Assembly (NCBI GenBank): GCA_023264735.1
Contig: JAHFVD010000029.1
Coordinates: 45,667-81,537, forward strand
Origin: Mycobacterium sp.
GTDB taxonomy: Bacteria; Actinomycetota; Actinomycetes; Mycobacteriales; Mycobacteriaceae
Direction of reading: 5' to 3'
Length of the DNA stretch: 35,871 nucleotides
Shown here: one piece after another, positions 15,950-23,943 of the stretch
Layout of the letters: the number at the start of each line of letters is the position of its first letter
Numbering within the stretch: the first letter of the stretch is position 1
Translations under genes and position numbers: made by a program
Notes under the pieces: model-generated
What the model was told of the DNA's origin: nothing
What the model saw: the letters and a program-made list of their open reading frames with translations, nothing else
Database searches by the model: none

Positions 15950-15964
15950 AACGCGTTCTAGTGT
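15943..15964. promoter_or_regulatory. KstR-type operator, 22-bp perfect palindrome
   Basis: The centre TAGAACGCGTTCTA fits the published KstR consensus TNNAACNNGTTNNA, and symmetry extends four bases on each side. KstR is the TetR-family repressor of cholesterol and sterol catabolism in actinobacteria, relieved by steroid-CoA intermediates. The right edge holds TAGTGT (15959-15964), a -10 box seven bases before the ATG at 15972. Bound repressor would therefore sit on the promoter of the DUF3556 gene. Confidence 0.8.
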
Positions 15965-15971
15965 TTCCGGC

Positions 15972-17711
15972 ATGGGATTTCTGAAGCAGGAAGTACCCGT
16001 CATCGACTTCGAGACGTGGAGCAAGGGCACGCGCGCGGAGCGGATCAAGCCGATGGCCCGGCACTGGGCCGAGGTCGGCTTCGGCACTCCGGTGGTCCTG
16101 CACCTGTTCTATGTCGCCAAGATCCTGCTGTACGTCTTCGTCGGCGCACTGTTCGGTCTGGCCACCAAGGGCATCGACGGGTTCACCAACATCGGCACGT
16201 GGTGGTCGGAACCGATCGTCTATGAAAAGGCCGTCCTGTACACGATGCTCTTCGAGGTCGTCGGCCTCGGCTGTGGCTTCGGCCCGCTGAACAACCGCTT
16301 CTGGCCGCCGATGGGCTCGATCCTGTACTGGTTGCGCCCCAAGACGATCCGGTTGCCACCGTGGCCCAATCTGGTGCCGCTGACCAAGGGTGACAGCCGG
16401 GGCCCCGTCGACATCGTGCTCTATGCCGCGTTGATCGTGATGATTCTGGTCGCGTTGTTCTCCGATGGCACCGGGCCGATCCCGCAGCTGGGCACCACGG
16501 TGGGCCTGTTGCCGACGTGGCAGATCGCGACGGTCGTCACGTTACTGGCGCTGGCGGGCCTGCGCGACAAGGTGATCTTCCTGGCCGCGCGCGGCGAGGT
16601 GTACGGAGCCTTCGCGGTCGCGTTCCTGTTCGCCGGCGTCGACATCATCATCGCCGCAAAGCTGGTGTGCATGGCGATCTGGATCGGCGCAGCCACGTCC
16701 AAACTCACCCGGCACTTCCCGTTCGTCATCTCCACGATGATGTCCAACAGCCCGGTGGTGCGGCCACGGTTCCTCAAGCGGATGTTCTTCAAGAAGTTCC
16801 CCGATGACCTTCGGCCCGGCCGGATGTCGCACACCCTCGCGCATTTCAGCACCTTCATCGAGGGGCTGGTGCCGGTGGCGTTGTTCTTCTCGCACGGCGG
16901 CTGGCCGACCGCGATCGCGGCGTTCGTGATGGTCTGCTTCCACTTCGGCATCCTGTCGGCCATCCCGATGGGGGTGCCGCTGGAGTGGAACGTCTTCATG
17001 ATCTTCTCGGTGTTGTCGCTATTCGTCGCGCACGCCCAGATCGGGATCACCGACATCACCACCCCGTGGCCGATCCTGCTGTTCCTGGCGCTCGCCACGA
17101 CCGTGCTGCTCGGAAACACGGTGCCGCGCAAGGTTTCCTTCCTGCCCGGCATGCGCTACTACGCTGGCAACTGGGACACCACGCTGTGGTGTGTGAAGCC
17201 CGCTGCGGAGGCGAAGATCGAGCAGAACCTGGTGACGATCGCCAACATGCCTGCCGCCCAGCTCGAGAAGTTCTACGGCAGCAAGGAGGCCGCGCAGATC
17301 CCGCTCTTCATGGGATATGCGTTCCGTGCCTTCAACACTCACGGCAAAGCCCTGTTCACCCTTGCGCATCGTGCGATGGCCGGCGAGAACGAGGACGATT
17401 ACTCCATCACCGACGGTGAACGCATCTGCAGCATGGCGATCGGCTGGAACTTCGGCGACGGGCACATGCACAACGAACAGCTCATCACCGCGATGCAGAC
17501 GCGCTGCCACTTCGAACCCGGCGAGGTCCGCGTCGTCCTGCTCGACGGCCAGCCCCTCCATCGGCAACGGCAGGCCTACCGGCTCGTCGACGCGGCGACG
17601 GGCGAGTTCGAGACGGGGTACGTGCAGGTCGCCGACATGGTGAGCCGTCAACCTTGGGACGACACCCTGCCGGTATACGTGAGCAGTGGAGGTAAGCGCG
17701 GTCCGGGCTGA
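15972..17711 (+). CDS. DUF3556 multi-pass membrane protein
   Basis: A 579-residue actinobacterial membrane protein recognised as the DUF3556 family. About ten hydrophobic segments lie between residues 40 and 380 (for example VVLHLFYVAKILLYVFVGAL and GPVDIVLYAALIVMILVALF). A soluble C-terminal domain of about 180 residues follows (from PGMRYYAGNWDTTLWCVKP), including SITDGERICSMAIGWNFGDG and HFEPGEVRVVLLDGQPLHRQ. Function is unknown. The KstR-type operator on its promoter suggests induction during sterol use and perhaps a role in uptake or membrane processing of a lipid. The thiolase gene follows 86 bases later in the same direction. Confidence 0.85.
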   Translation: MGFLKQEVPVIDFETWSKGTRAERIKPMARHWAEVGFGTPVVLHLFYVAKILLYVFVGALFGLATKGIDGFTNIGTWWSEPIVYEKAVLYTMLFEVVGLGCGFGPLNNRFWPPMGSILYWLRPKTIRLPPWPNLVPLTKGDSRGPVDIVLYAALIVMILVALFSDGTGPIPQLGTTVGLLPTWQIATVVTLLALAGLRDKVIFLAARGEVYGAFAVAFLFAGVDIIIAAKLVCMAIWIGAATSKLTRHFPFVISTMMSNSPVVRPRFLKRMFFKKFPDDLRPGRMSHTLAHFSTFIEGLVPVALFFSHGGWPTAIAAFVMVCFHFGILSAIPMGVPLEWNVFMIFSVLSLFVAHAQIGITDITTPWPILLFLALATTVLLGNTVPRKVSFLPGMRYYAGNWDTTLWCVKPAAEAKIEQNLVTIANMPAAQLEKFYGSKEAAQIPLFMGYAFRAFNTHGKALFTLAHRAMAGENEDDYSITDGERICSMAIGWNFGDGHMHNEQLITAMQTRCHFEPGEVRVVLLDGQPLHRQRQAYRLVDAATGEFETGYVQVADMVSRQPWDDTLPVYVSSGGKRGPG

Positions 17712-17797
17712 CCGAGCGGTTGGTCGACCCGGCTGAGGCTGGCCAGCAGGGGCGTGTTAGAAATCGATGATCAACCCCCTGCAGAAGGAGTAGGCCG

Positions 17798-18943
17798 ATG
17801 GCTGAAGCGGTAATTGTCGAAGCTGTACGTTCGCCAGTCGGCAAGCGCAACGGTGGACTGTCCGGTGTACATCCCGCCGAGCTGTCGGCTCAGGTGCTGG
17901 TCGGCCTGGCCGAACGTGCCGGGATCGATCCCGGGATCGTCGAGGACGTCATCTGGGGCTGCGTCACGCAGGTCGGCGAGCAGGCCCTCGACATCGCCCG
18001 CACCGCAGTACTGACCGCCGGCTGGCCCGAGACGGTGCCCGGTGTGACGGTCGACCGCCAGTGCGGCTCCAGCCAGCAGTCGGTGCACTTCGCCGCCGCC
18101 GGAGTGGTGGCCGGTCACTACGACGTCGTCGTCGCCGGCGGTGTCGAGTCGATGTCGCGCACGCCGATGGGCGCGTCGGTACCCAAAGGCACAGACCTGT
18201 ATCCGGCCGGCTTCAAGGATCGCTACAGCCGCACCCCCAACCAGGGCATCGGTGCGGAGATGATGGCCGAGCGGTGGGGCCTCGACCGCACCGCGCTCGA
18301 TCAGTTCTCGCTCGATTCTCATGAGAAAGCGGCTGCCGCACAGGATTCCGGTGCATTTGACGACCAGATCGTGGCGATCAAGGATGCCGATGGCAACCTT
18401 GTTCTGAAGGACGAGGGGATCCGCCGCGGCGGGACCATCGAAAAGATGGCCGCGATCAAGCCTGCCTTCTCCGAGAGCGGGGTGATCCACGCGGGCAACG
18501 CGTCGCAGATCTCCGACGGCTCCGCGGCGCTGCTGTTCATGTCCGCCGAGAAGGCAAAGTCGTTGGGGCTCAAGCCGATTGCCCGCGTGCACACCGCGAC
18601 GCTGGCTGGTGCCGACCCGGTGATAATGCTGAGCGCTCCGATTCCGGCCACCCAGAAAGCGCTGGCGAAGTCCGGCCTGAGCCTGGACGACATCGGTGTC
18701 TTCGAGGTCAACGAGGCCTTCGCGCCCGTTCCGATGGCCTGGCTCAAGGAACTTGGCGCCGACGAGAAGAAGCTCAACCCCAACGGCGGCGCGATCGCAC
18801 TGGGCCACCCGCTTGGCGGATCCGGCGCGCGGATCATGACCACCCTGCTGTACCACATGCGGGACAATGGAATTCGCTACGGCCTGCAGACCATGTGTGA
18901 AGGCGGCGGTCAGGCCAACGCCACCATCCTCGAGCTGCTCTAG
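17798..18943 (+). CDS. FadA5-like thiolase (acetyl-CoA C-acyltransferase)
   Basis: A 381-residue thiolase. The nucleophile Cys89 is in DRQCGSSQQ, His337 in GHPLGGSGA and Cys367 in MCEGGG, with NEAFAPVP completing the active site, so all catalytic residues are present. The enzyme cleaves 3-ketoacyl-CoA with CoA in beta-oxidation, or condenses in reverse. The N-terminus (VIVEAVRSPVGKRNGGLSG) and C-terminus resemble, from memory, the FadA5 steroid side-chain thiolase. An AAGGAG site precedes the ATG. It lies two bases from the enoyl-CoA hydratase gene and downstream of the KstR-controlled gene. Confidence 0.92.
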   Translation: MAEAVIVEAVRSPVGKRNGGLSGVHPAELSAQVLVGLAERAGIDPGIVEDVIWGCVTQVGEQALDIARTAVLTAGWPETVPGVTVDRQCGSSQQSVHFAAAGVVAGHYDVVVAGGVESMSRTPMGASVPKGTDLYPAGFKDRYSRTPNQGIGAEMMAERWGLDRTALDQFSLDSHEKAAAAQDSGAFDDQIVAIKDADGNLVLKDEGIRRGGTIEKMAAIKPAFSESGVIHAGNASQISDGSAALLFMSAEKAKSLGLKPIARVHTATLAGADPVIMLSAPIPATQKALAKSGLSLDDIGVFEVNEAFAPVPMAWLKELGADEKKLNPNGGAIALGHPLGGSGARIMTTLLYHMRDNGIRYGLQTMCEGGGQANATILELL

Positions 18944-18945
18944 GC

Positions 18946-19743
18946 ATGACTGAGGTCGAGACCCCCGCCGCTCTTTCCGAGCGGCGGGGCAACGTCCTGC
19001 TGATCACCATCAACCGCCTCGACGCGCGCAACGCTGTCAACGGTGCGGTGAGCACCGCCGTCGGCGACCTGCTTCAGCAGGCCCAAGATGACGCGGACGT
19101 GTGGGCGGTCGTGATCACCGGCGCCGGTGACAAGTCGTTCTGTGCTGGGGCCGACCTCAAGGCAATCTCGCGGCGGGAGAACCTCTTTCACCCGCAGCAC
19201 CCCGAGTGGGGATTCGCCGGTTACGTCCGGCATTTCATCGACAAGCCGACCATCGCCGCGGTCAACGGTGCGGCGTTCGGTGGCGGCACCGAACTGGCGC
19301 TGGCCAGTGACCTCGTGGTCGCCCAGGAGAGCGCCAAATTCGGCCTACCGGAAGTCAAGCGCGGCTTGGTCGCCGCCGCCGGCGGGGTGTTCCGCATCGT
19401 CGACCAACTGCCGCGCAAGGTGGCCATGCACCTGCTGTTCACCGGCGAGCCGATCACCGCGACCGAAGCGCTGGAGTGGGGCCTGATCAACGAGGTCGTG
19501 CCCGACGGCACCGCCGTCGATGCGGCTTTGGCTCTGGCGCAACGTATTACCGTCAACGCACCGCTGGCCGTGCAGGCCAGCAAGCGCGTCGCGGTCGGAG
19601 TCGACGACGGGGTCATCACCGCCGACGAGGCCGGCTGGTCGCGCACCATTAAAGAGATCGGTGCGCTGATGAGATCCGAGGACGCCAAGGAAGGCCCGCT
19701 GGCCTTCGCCGAGAAGCGCGAGCCGGTCTGGAAGGCGCGCTGA
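18946..19743 (+). CDS. Enoyl-CoA hydratase (crotonase family)
   Basis: A 265-residue crotonase. The oxyanion-hole segments are CAGADLKA (66-73) and AAFGGGTELALASD. Both catalytic glutamates of classical hydratases are present: Glu116 (GGGTEL) and Glu136 (GLPEVKRG). It should hydrate 2-enoyl-CoA to 3-hydroxyacyl-CoA. Starting two bases after the thiolase stop, it is surely co-transcribed and supplies an earlier step of the same beta-oxidation cycle. The longer insertion RRENLFHPQHPEWGFAGYV may shape a pocket for a bulky substrate. Its stop abuts the stop of the convergent SnoaL-like gene with no gap. Confidence 0.92.
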   Translation: MTEVETPAALSERRGNVLLITINRLDARNAVNGAVSTAVGDLLQQAQDDADVWAVVITGAGDKSFCAGADLKAISRRENLFHPQHPEWGFAGYVRHFIDKPTIAAVNGAAFGGGTELALASDLVVAQESAKFGLPEVKRGLVAAAGGVFRIVDQLPRKVAMHLLFTGEPITATEALEWGLINEVVPDGTAVDAALALAQRITVNAPLAVQASKRVAVGVDDGVITADEAGWSRTIKEIGALMRSEDAKEGPLAFAEKREPVWKAR

Positions 19744-20139
19744 CTACCGCGCGCCGACTGCCTTCTTGCCGTACACGCGCTCCATCAACGCGGTGTCGCC
19801 GCAGGTTCGGGCACGTATCGTCTTGCCGTCACGGAGGGTGAATACCTCGACATCCTGGCTGGTCTCGCCACCGACGGTCGCTTCGCTGAGGACGACGACC
19901 GTGTCGCCGTCGGCGAAGAAGCGCTGCGCCTGCACGACCGTGGTCTTCTCGCCCAGCCGTTTCAGCAACTCGCCGATCTCGGCCTTGCCGTGATATGTAC
20001 CGCTGATCGTGCTCTCGCCGGGCTGCACCCACTCGATCTCGTCGTCGTACAGGCTCATCACTGTTTCGATGTCGCCCTTGGCGAAGGCTTCATAGCCCTT
20101 CTGGACTAGCGCGATGTTCTGCTGGGTTTGATTCGACAT
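19744..20139 (-). CDS. SnoaL-like (NTF2-fold, ketosteroid-isomerase-like) protein
   Basis: A 131-residue NTF2-fold protein: NIALVQKGYEAFAKGDIETV helix, LYDDEIEWVQPGESTISGTY, then alternating strands ending RTCGDTALMERVYGKKA. This is the SnoaL-like/ketosteroid-isomerase-related family, small cone-shaped enzymes or ligand binders. Asp and Glu residues sit in the cavity-forming segments, but a specific catalytic set cannot be claimed. A good AAGAGGAG ribosome site precedes the ATG. It follows a small ORF on the same strand at 20185-20394 and may be in an operon with it. Confidence 0.85.
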   Translation of the reverse strand: MSNQTQQNIALVQKGYEAFAKGDIETVMSLYDDEIEWVQPGESTISGTYHGKAEIGELLKRLGEKTTVVQAQRFFADGDTVVVLSEATVGGETSQDVEVFTLRDGKTIRARTCGDTALMERVYGKKAVGAR

Positions 20140-20163
20140 TCGTCAACTCCTCTTGTGTTTCAG

Positions 20164-20190
20164 CTGTGACAGGCAGGGCGCCTGTCACAG
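20164..20190. terminator. Perfect hairpin, 11-bp stem and 5-base loop
   Basis: CTGTGACAGGC (20164-20174) and GCCTGTCACAG (20180-20190) pair perfectly around AGGGC. The hairpin covers the stop codon of the small ORF (20185-20187 on the minus strand) and lies 25 bases before the SnoaL-like gene start. It may partially terminate transcription or stabilise the upstream message. No U-tract follows. Confidence 0.5.
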
Positions 20191-20394
20191 GTGGTCCATC
20201 TGGCGACACAGCCGCACCGCCTCCAGGTAGTTCGCGCTGCGGCGGGTGCACATCGGATGCGGTTCGTGTGTGCCGACGTGGATGCGGTCCAGGACAGCCC
20301 GTGCGCTCATGTTGAACCAGTGATGGCGGGGCGGTGTGGACAATATCGATGCACCGAAGTGGGGCATCGACGGCGTGGACAAGATGTGCGACAT
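20185..20394 (-). CDS. Small ORF of 69 residues, unknown function
   Basis: ATG 20394 is preceded by AAGGAGG with a nine-base spacer, one of the best ribosome binding sites in the window, which is why I call it. The product begins MSHILSTPSMPHFGASILST, repeats the phrase ILSTP, is rich in His (8) and carries two Cys. It has no signal peptide or membrane helix. I do not recognise a family. It lies upstream of the SnoaL-like gene and diverges from a LuxR regulator at 20607 that could control both. Readings starting further upstream (20466, 20470) lack this site. Confidence 0.5.
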   Translation of the reverse strand: MSHILSTPSMPHFGASILSTPPRHHWFNMSARAVLDRIHVGTHEPHPMCTRRSANYLEAVRLCRQMDHL

Positions 20395-20606
20395 ATCGTG
20401 ATGCCTCCTTGCTTGTTGCAGTGACCTCGGCGGGGGCCGGGACAGCCAGGAGCGCTTTCCAGACAAGCACCGTCAGACGTGCAAAACCTCGTCAAGATGC
20501 ATGAGATTCGATACCGTTTCCAGTGAACCCACAGCGATCTGCCCGTAGCCCAAGTCGGGAGGTAGTTGCTCATGGGGACGCGAATTCGTGAGTCGGGACT
20601 TCGGTG

Positions 20607-21716
20607 ATGGTCACGTTGGAGGAATTCTCGCGCGTAGTCTCGGGGATCTACGACGCGGCGGTCAGGCCCGAAGAATGGGAAGACGCGCTGCACAGAATCC
20701 GGCAGCTTGTCGGGGGAGTCGGCGCGATGATCGTGTCTGCACCCGAGTCAAGCCGAGCCGTTCGCTTTGCTACCACGCTGCCCACAGAGGCCGGTACGAG
20801 TTACCAGCAGTACTACCATTTTCTGGACAACGAGCTCCTCGCAGTCGAGCACGGTCCGGTGGGCACGGTGCGGAGTTCGGGCGAGCTGGCCGCGGTCGGT
20901 CGAAGTGCCGAGTTCTACACCGACTGGATGCGACCGTTTGAACTGGAGAGCGGCCTGTTCGTGCGACTCACCGGCGGTCCGTCACCGGTGTGCTTCATCG
21001 TCGGGTCCTCTCGAACGCCCGAGGATCTCGAAAAATCGGACGGGATAAGGATAATGACGGCCCTCATCCCGCACCTGCAACGGGCACTACGAACCGAAGC
21101 GAAGCTTGGTCAGGCGATACAGGGAGACGGCCACCTGGTCGAGGCGCTGGAGCTCCAGCGCCGAGGCTTGATCATCTTCGGGCCGGAATGCCAAGTATTG
21201 CAAATCAATTCATCTGCCGAGCGAATGCTGCGCGCCGAGGACGGACTGCAATTCCGGCGGGGACATCTCGAGTTGGAAAGTGGTGCTGCCCAGCGGGCGT
21301 TTCAGAGCGCCGCACGTGATGCCCTGGTCGGTGACGACTCGGGCGTCCGGCAGGGCAGCACGCTGCTGTGCGAACGGCGATCGGGTAAGCGGCCCTATGT
21401 CATTCATGTTCTACCGCTGCGGCACTCGGTGCAGGATGAGCTCGTCCCGTGCGATCCGACCGCGATGATGCTGGTCATCGACCCCGAGATGGATACCGAG
21501 ACACCGGTGCTTCTGCTGCGCCGGCTCTTCCGCCTTACCCAGATGGAATGCGAGATCGCCGTGCGGATTTCCCGCGGCGCCGAGGTCAAACTGATTGCCG
21601 AAGAGCTGTGCGTATCGCTGCCCACGGTGCGGACACATCTGCAGCATGTGTTCGACAAGACCGGCACCCACCGCCAGGTGGAATTGATCCGGTTGCTGCT
21701 CCTGGTCAGTCCCTGA
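20607..21716 (+). CDS. LuxR-family transcriptional regulator
   Basis: A regulator of about 369 residues. The first 300 residues have alternating alpha/beta segments with LGQAIQGDGHLVEALELQRR and RGLIIFGPECQVLQINSSAERML, which look like a PAS/GAF-type sensor. The C-terminal LuxR-type helix-turn-helix is about 305-365 (RLTQMECEIAVRISRGAEVK ... SLPTVRTHLQHVFDKTGTHR). ATG 20607 and the adjacent GTG 20604 are both possible starts. It diverges from the small ORF/SnoaL-like pair across about 210 bases, the usual position for a regulator of the neighbouring genes. The sensed signal is unknown. Three bases separate its stop from the convergent fasciclin gene. Confidence 0.86.
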   Translation: MVTLEEFSRVVSGIYDAAVRPEEWEDALHRIRQLVGGVGAMIVSAPESSRAVRFATTLPTEAGTSYQQYYHFLDNELLAVEHGPVGTVRSSGELAAVGRSAEFYTDWMRPFELESGLFVRLTGGPSPVCFIVGSSRTPEDLEKSDGIRIMTALIPHLQRALRTEAKLGQAIQGDGHLVEALELQRRGLIIFGPECQVLQINSSAERMLRAEDGLQFRRGHLELESGAAQRAFQSAARDALVGDDSGVRQGSTLLCERRSGKRPYVIHVLPLRHSVQDELVPCDPTAMMLVIDPEMDTETPVLLLRRLFRLTQMECEIAVRISRGAEVKLIAEELCVSLPTVRTHLQHVFDKTGTHRQVELIRLLLLVSP

Positions 21717-21719
21717 CCG

Positions 21720-22475
21720 CTAGGCGGGCTTCGTTGTTGTCGTCGGCGTGCTCGACGACGCCGTGGTCGACGTCTCGGTGCTCGACGTCGTCGGGGTGGT
21801 CGTCGCCGTGTTCGGGGTCGGCGCATCGCCGGGGCTGAGCACGGTGTCGATCATGTAGATGTAGGCGGCCCGCGTGGTGTAGCCGCACAGCACCTTCACG
21901 TCGTCATTGATCTTGATGTCGCCGCCCTTGCCGGTCACGTTGACCTGGCTGCCTTGCTGGGTCGGCATCTTGCCGTGCAGGTCGTCGGGGCCGAGGTAGC
22001 CGAGTACCAGGTGGTAGAAGAGGGTCGACGTCAGCAGCGCCGGATCACTTTTGAGCTGTGCCAGCGTCGACTCGTCCAGCTTGGCGAACGCGTCATTGGT
22101 GGGAGCGAAGACCACGTACGGGCCGCCGTCGATCACGCTGGTGATGTTGACGGCCGGGTTCAACCCGCCGGAGATCGCGGCGTTGAAGGTGCTCAGGTCC
22201 GGGTTGGCGGCGATGGCCGCGGTCGCGGTCTGGGTGCCCATGCTGGCGAAGGAGCCGGGTCCGGTGGGGATCCGGTTCTTGTAGGCGTCGCAGCCCGAGC
22301 CCTGCGGGTCGGGCAGCTGGCTCATGCTCGGCGCGGGGATTTCCGACGTCGTCGGCGCTGCCGGGGTGGTCGTGGTGGGCGTCGGATCGGCGTAGGCCTG
22401 GACCGCGGTCGGGATCGCGATGGCGATGGCCGCCAGCGCCGCAGCGACGCCGAGGGACTTGGTACGAGTGCTCAC
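21720..22475 (-). CDS. Secreted fasciclin (FAS1) domain protein, MPT70-like
   Basis: A 251-residue exported protein: signal peptide (MSTRTKSLGVAAALAAIAIA, cleavage near AYA-D, residue 29), a Pro/Thr linker, then one FAS1 domain (about 65-200) with the two family motifs TVFAPTN-like YVVFAPTNDAFAKL and FYHLVLG. The domain arrangement is like mycobacterial MPT70/MPT83, which act in adhesion and cell-surface contacts. A disulfide is likely between CDAYKNR and LCGYTTR. The C-terminal 40 residues are a Thr/Ser/Pro-rich tail, probably glycosylated or wall-spanning. A GTG start follows AAGGAG. Confidence 0.9.
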   Translation of the reverse strand: MSTRTKSLGVAAALAAIAIAIPTAVQAYADPTPTTTTPAAPTTSEIPAPSMSQLPDPQGSGCDAYKNRIPTGPGSFASMGTQTATAAIAANPDLSTFNAAISGGLNPAVNITSVIDGGPYVVFAPTNDAFAKLDESTLAQLKSDPALLTSTLFYHLVLGYLGPDDLHGKMPTQQGSQVNVTGKGGDIKINDDVKVLCGYTTRAAYIYMIDTVLSPGDAPTPNTATTTPTTSSTETSTTASSSTPTTTTKPA

Positions 22476-22592
22476 GTGGCTCCTTGAGTTCTTCTAGGGA
22501 GTCGGCGAATCGCGGGTCCCCGTTACCGCTGCGCCCCGTGAATCGTACGTGCAGCAAAGCGCCAGCCTCAAAACGGCCGACGTATGCTCAGG

Positions 22593-23858
22593 TCAGAGCC
22601 CTGGGCGGCGCACCCGCCAACACAGCAGCGCCGCCACCGCGCAGAGTCCGGAGGCTGAAAAGAACGCGAGGTCGTAACTGCCGTTGACATCGCGCAGCCG
22701 GCCCGCCCCGAAGGCCGCCACGGCCGCGCCGACCTGATGGGCGGCGAACACCCAGCCGAAGACCACCGGCGAGCGGGCGCCGAAGTACTCGCGGCACAGC
22801 ACGATCGTCGGCGGCACGGTGGCCACCCAGTCCAGGCCGTAGAAGATGATGAACACCCAGGTGCCCGGTTCGGCGTGCGGGGAGAGCAACGCGGGCAACG
22901 CGAGCAACGACAGTCCGCGACCGAGGTAGTAGACCACCAGCAGCAGCCGGGGGTCGACACGGTCGGTGAGCCAGCCCGAGAAGATCGTGCCCGCGACGTC
23001 GAGGACGCCGACGGTGGCCAGCAGCCCGGCCGCGACCGTGGTCGGCATGCCGTGGTCGTTGGCCGCCGGGATGAAGTGCGTGCCGATCAGCCCGTTGGTC
23101 GTCATACCGCAGATCGCGAAGCTGCCTGCCAGCAGCCAGAACGCCGGGACGCGCGCGCCGATGAGCAGGCCGTCGAACGCGGCGCGGAAACTCGACGCCG
23201 GAACCGCTTGCGGCGCTTCGGTTGTCGTTGCGCCGTAGGGCAGCAGGCCCTTGTCGGCGGGGTAGTTGCGCATGAGCAGCAGCACCGGCGGCACTACGGC
23301 CAGCGCCGCGGCCGCGACGATCAGCGAGGCCCACCGCCAGCCGTGGCGGGTGGTCACCTCGGCGACGACCGGCAGGAAGATCAGCTGCCCGGTCGCGCTC
23401 GCGGCGGTGAGCACTCCGGTGACCAGTCCGCGGCGCTGCTCGAACCACCGCACCGCGACGGTGGCGACGAACCCCATCGAGATCGCGCCGGTGCCGCCGC
23501 CCACCAGCACGCCCCACAGCAGCACCAGCTGCCAGCTGGCGGTCATCAGCACGCTGGCCGCCGAACCCGTCGCGATCAGCAGCAGCGCCGCCGACAGCAC
23601 CGGCCTCACACCGAACCGGTCCATCAGGGCGGCCGCGAACGGCGCCGTCAGCCCGAACAGCGTCATGTTGACCGACATCGCCAGCCCGACCACACCGTGC
23701 GACCAGCCGAACTCGTGGTGCAGCGGGTTCATCATCACGCCGGGCACCGACCGGAAGCCGGCCGCCCCGAGGATCGCGACAAAGCTCACGCCGGCCACCA
23801 CCCAGGCCCAGTGCAGGCCGGCGCGGGTGGCCGGTCGGGACGTCCCAGTCGAGGTCAC
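22593..23858 (-). CDS. MFS transporter (monocarboxylate/oxalate-formate type)
   Basis: A 421-residue protein with twelve hydrophobic helices and the MFS organisation of two six-helix halves. Signature segments are GLAMSVNMTLFGLTAPFAAALMDRFGVRPV (loop 2-3 D-RFG-RPV motif) and the equivalent FSGWLTDRVDPRLLL in the second half. It resembles the OFA/monocarboxylate porter group; the substrate is unassigned. The start GTG 23858 faces the divergent GlxA-type regulator, so regulation by that protein is plausible. The fasciclin gene lies downstream on the same strand across 117 bases that hold its likely promoter. Confidence 0.88.
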   Translation of the reverse strand: MTSTGTSRPATRAGLHWAWVVAGVSFVAILGAAGFRSVPGVMMNPLHHEFGWSHGVVGLAMSVNMTLFGLTAPFAAALMDRFGVRPVLSAALLLIATGSAASVLMTASWQLVLLWGVLVGGGTGAISMGFVATVAVRWFEQRRGLVTGVLTAASATGQLIFLPVVAEVTTRHGWRWASLIVAAAALAVVPPVLLLMRNYPADKGLLPYGATTTEAPQAVPASSFRAAFDGLLIGARVPAFWLLAGSFAICGMTTNGLIGTHFIPAANDHGMPTTVAAGLLATVGVLDVAGTIFSGWLTDRVDPRLLLVVYYLGRGLSLLALPALLSPHAEPGTWVFIIFYGLDWVATVPPTIVLCREYFGARSPVVFGWVFAAHQVGAAVAAFGAGRLRDVNGSYDLAFFSASGLCAVAALLCWRVRRPGL

Positions 23859-23894
23859 CGGATCACTCTGGTCGATCGGTCCGCGATCCGGCTA

Positions 23895-23943
23895 GTGGCA
23901 AGAATGACACTATTCGTCAAAAACATGCCACACTGGCGGCATG
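23895..23943. promoter_or_regulatory. Nested inverted repeats in the MFS/GlxA divergent region
   Basis: GTGGCA (23895-23900) pairs with TGCCAC (23926-23931), and CATGCC (23924-23929) pairs with GGCATG (23938-23943), the latter including the GlxA start codon. TGAC-n7-GTCA lies between them. CACACT (23929-23934) six bases before ATG 23941 could be the -10 box. A regulator site is likely, possibly for the AraC-type protein itself. Confidence 0.4.

Noticed and set aside
17771..18856. 361-residue minus-strand frame opposite the thiolase
   Set aside because: The thiolase has all catalytic residues; the reverse frame has none of any family.
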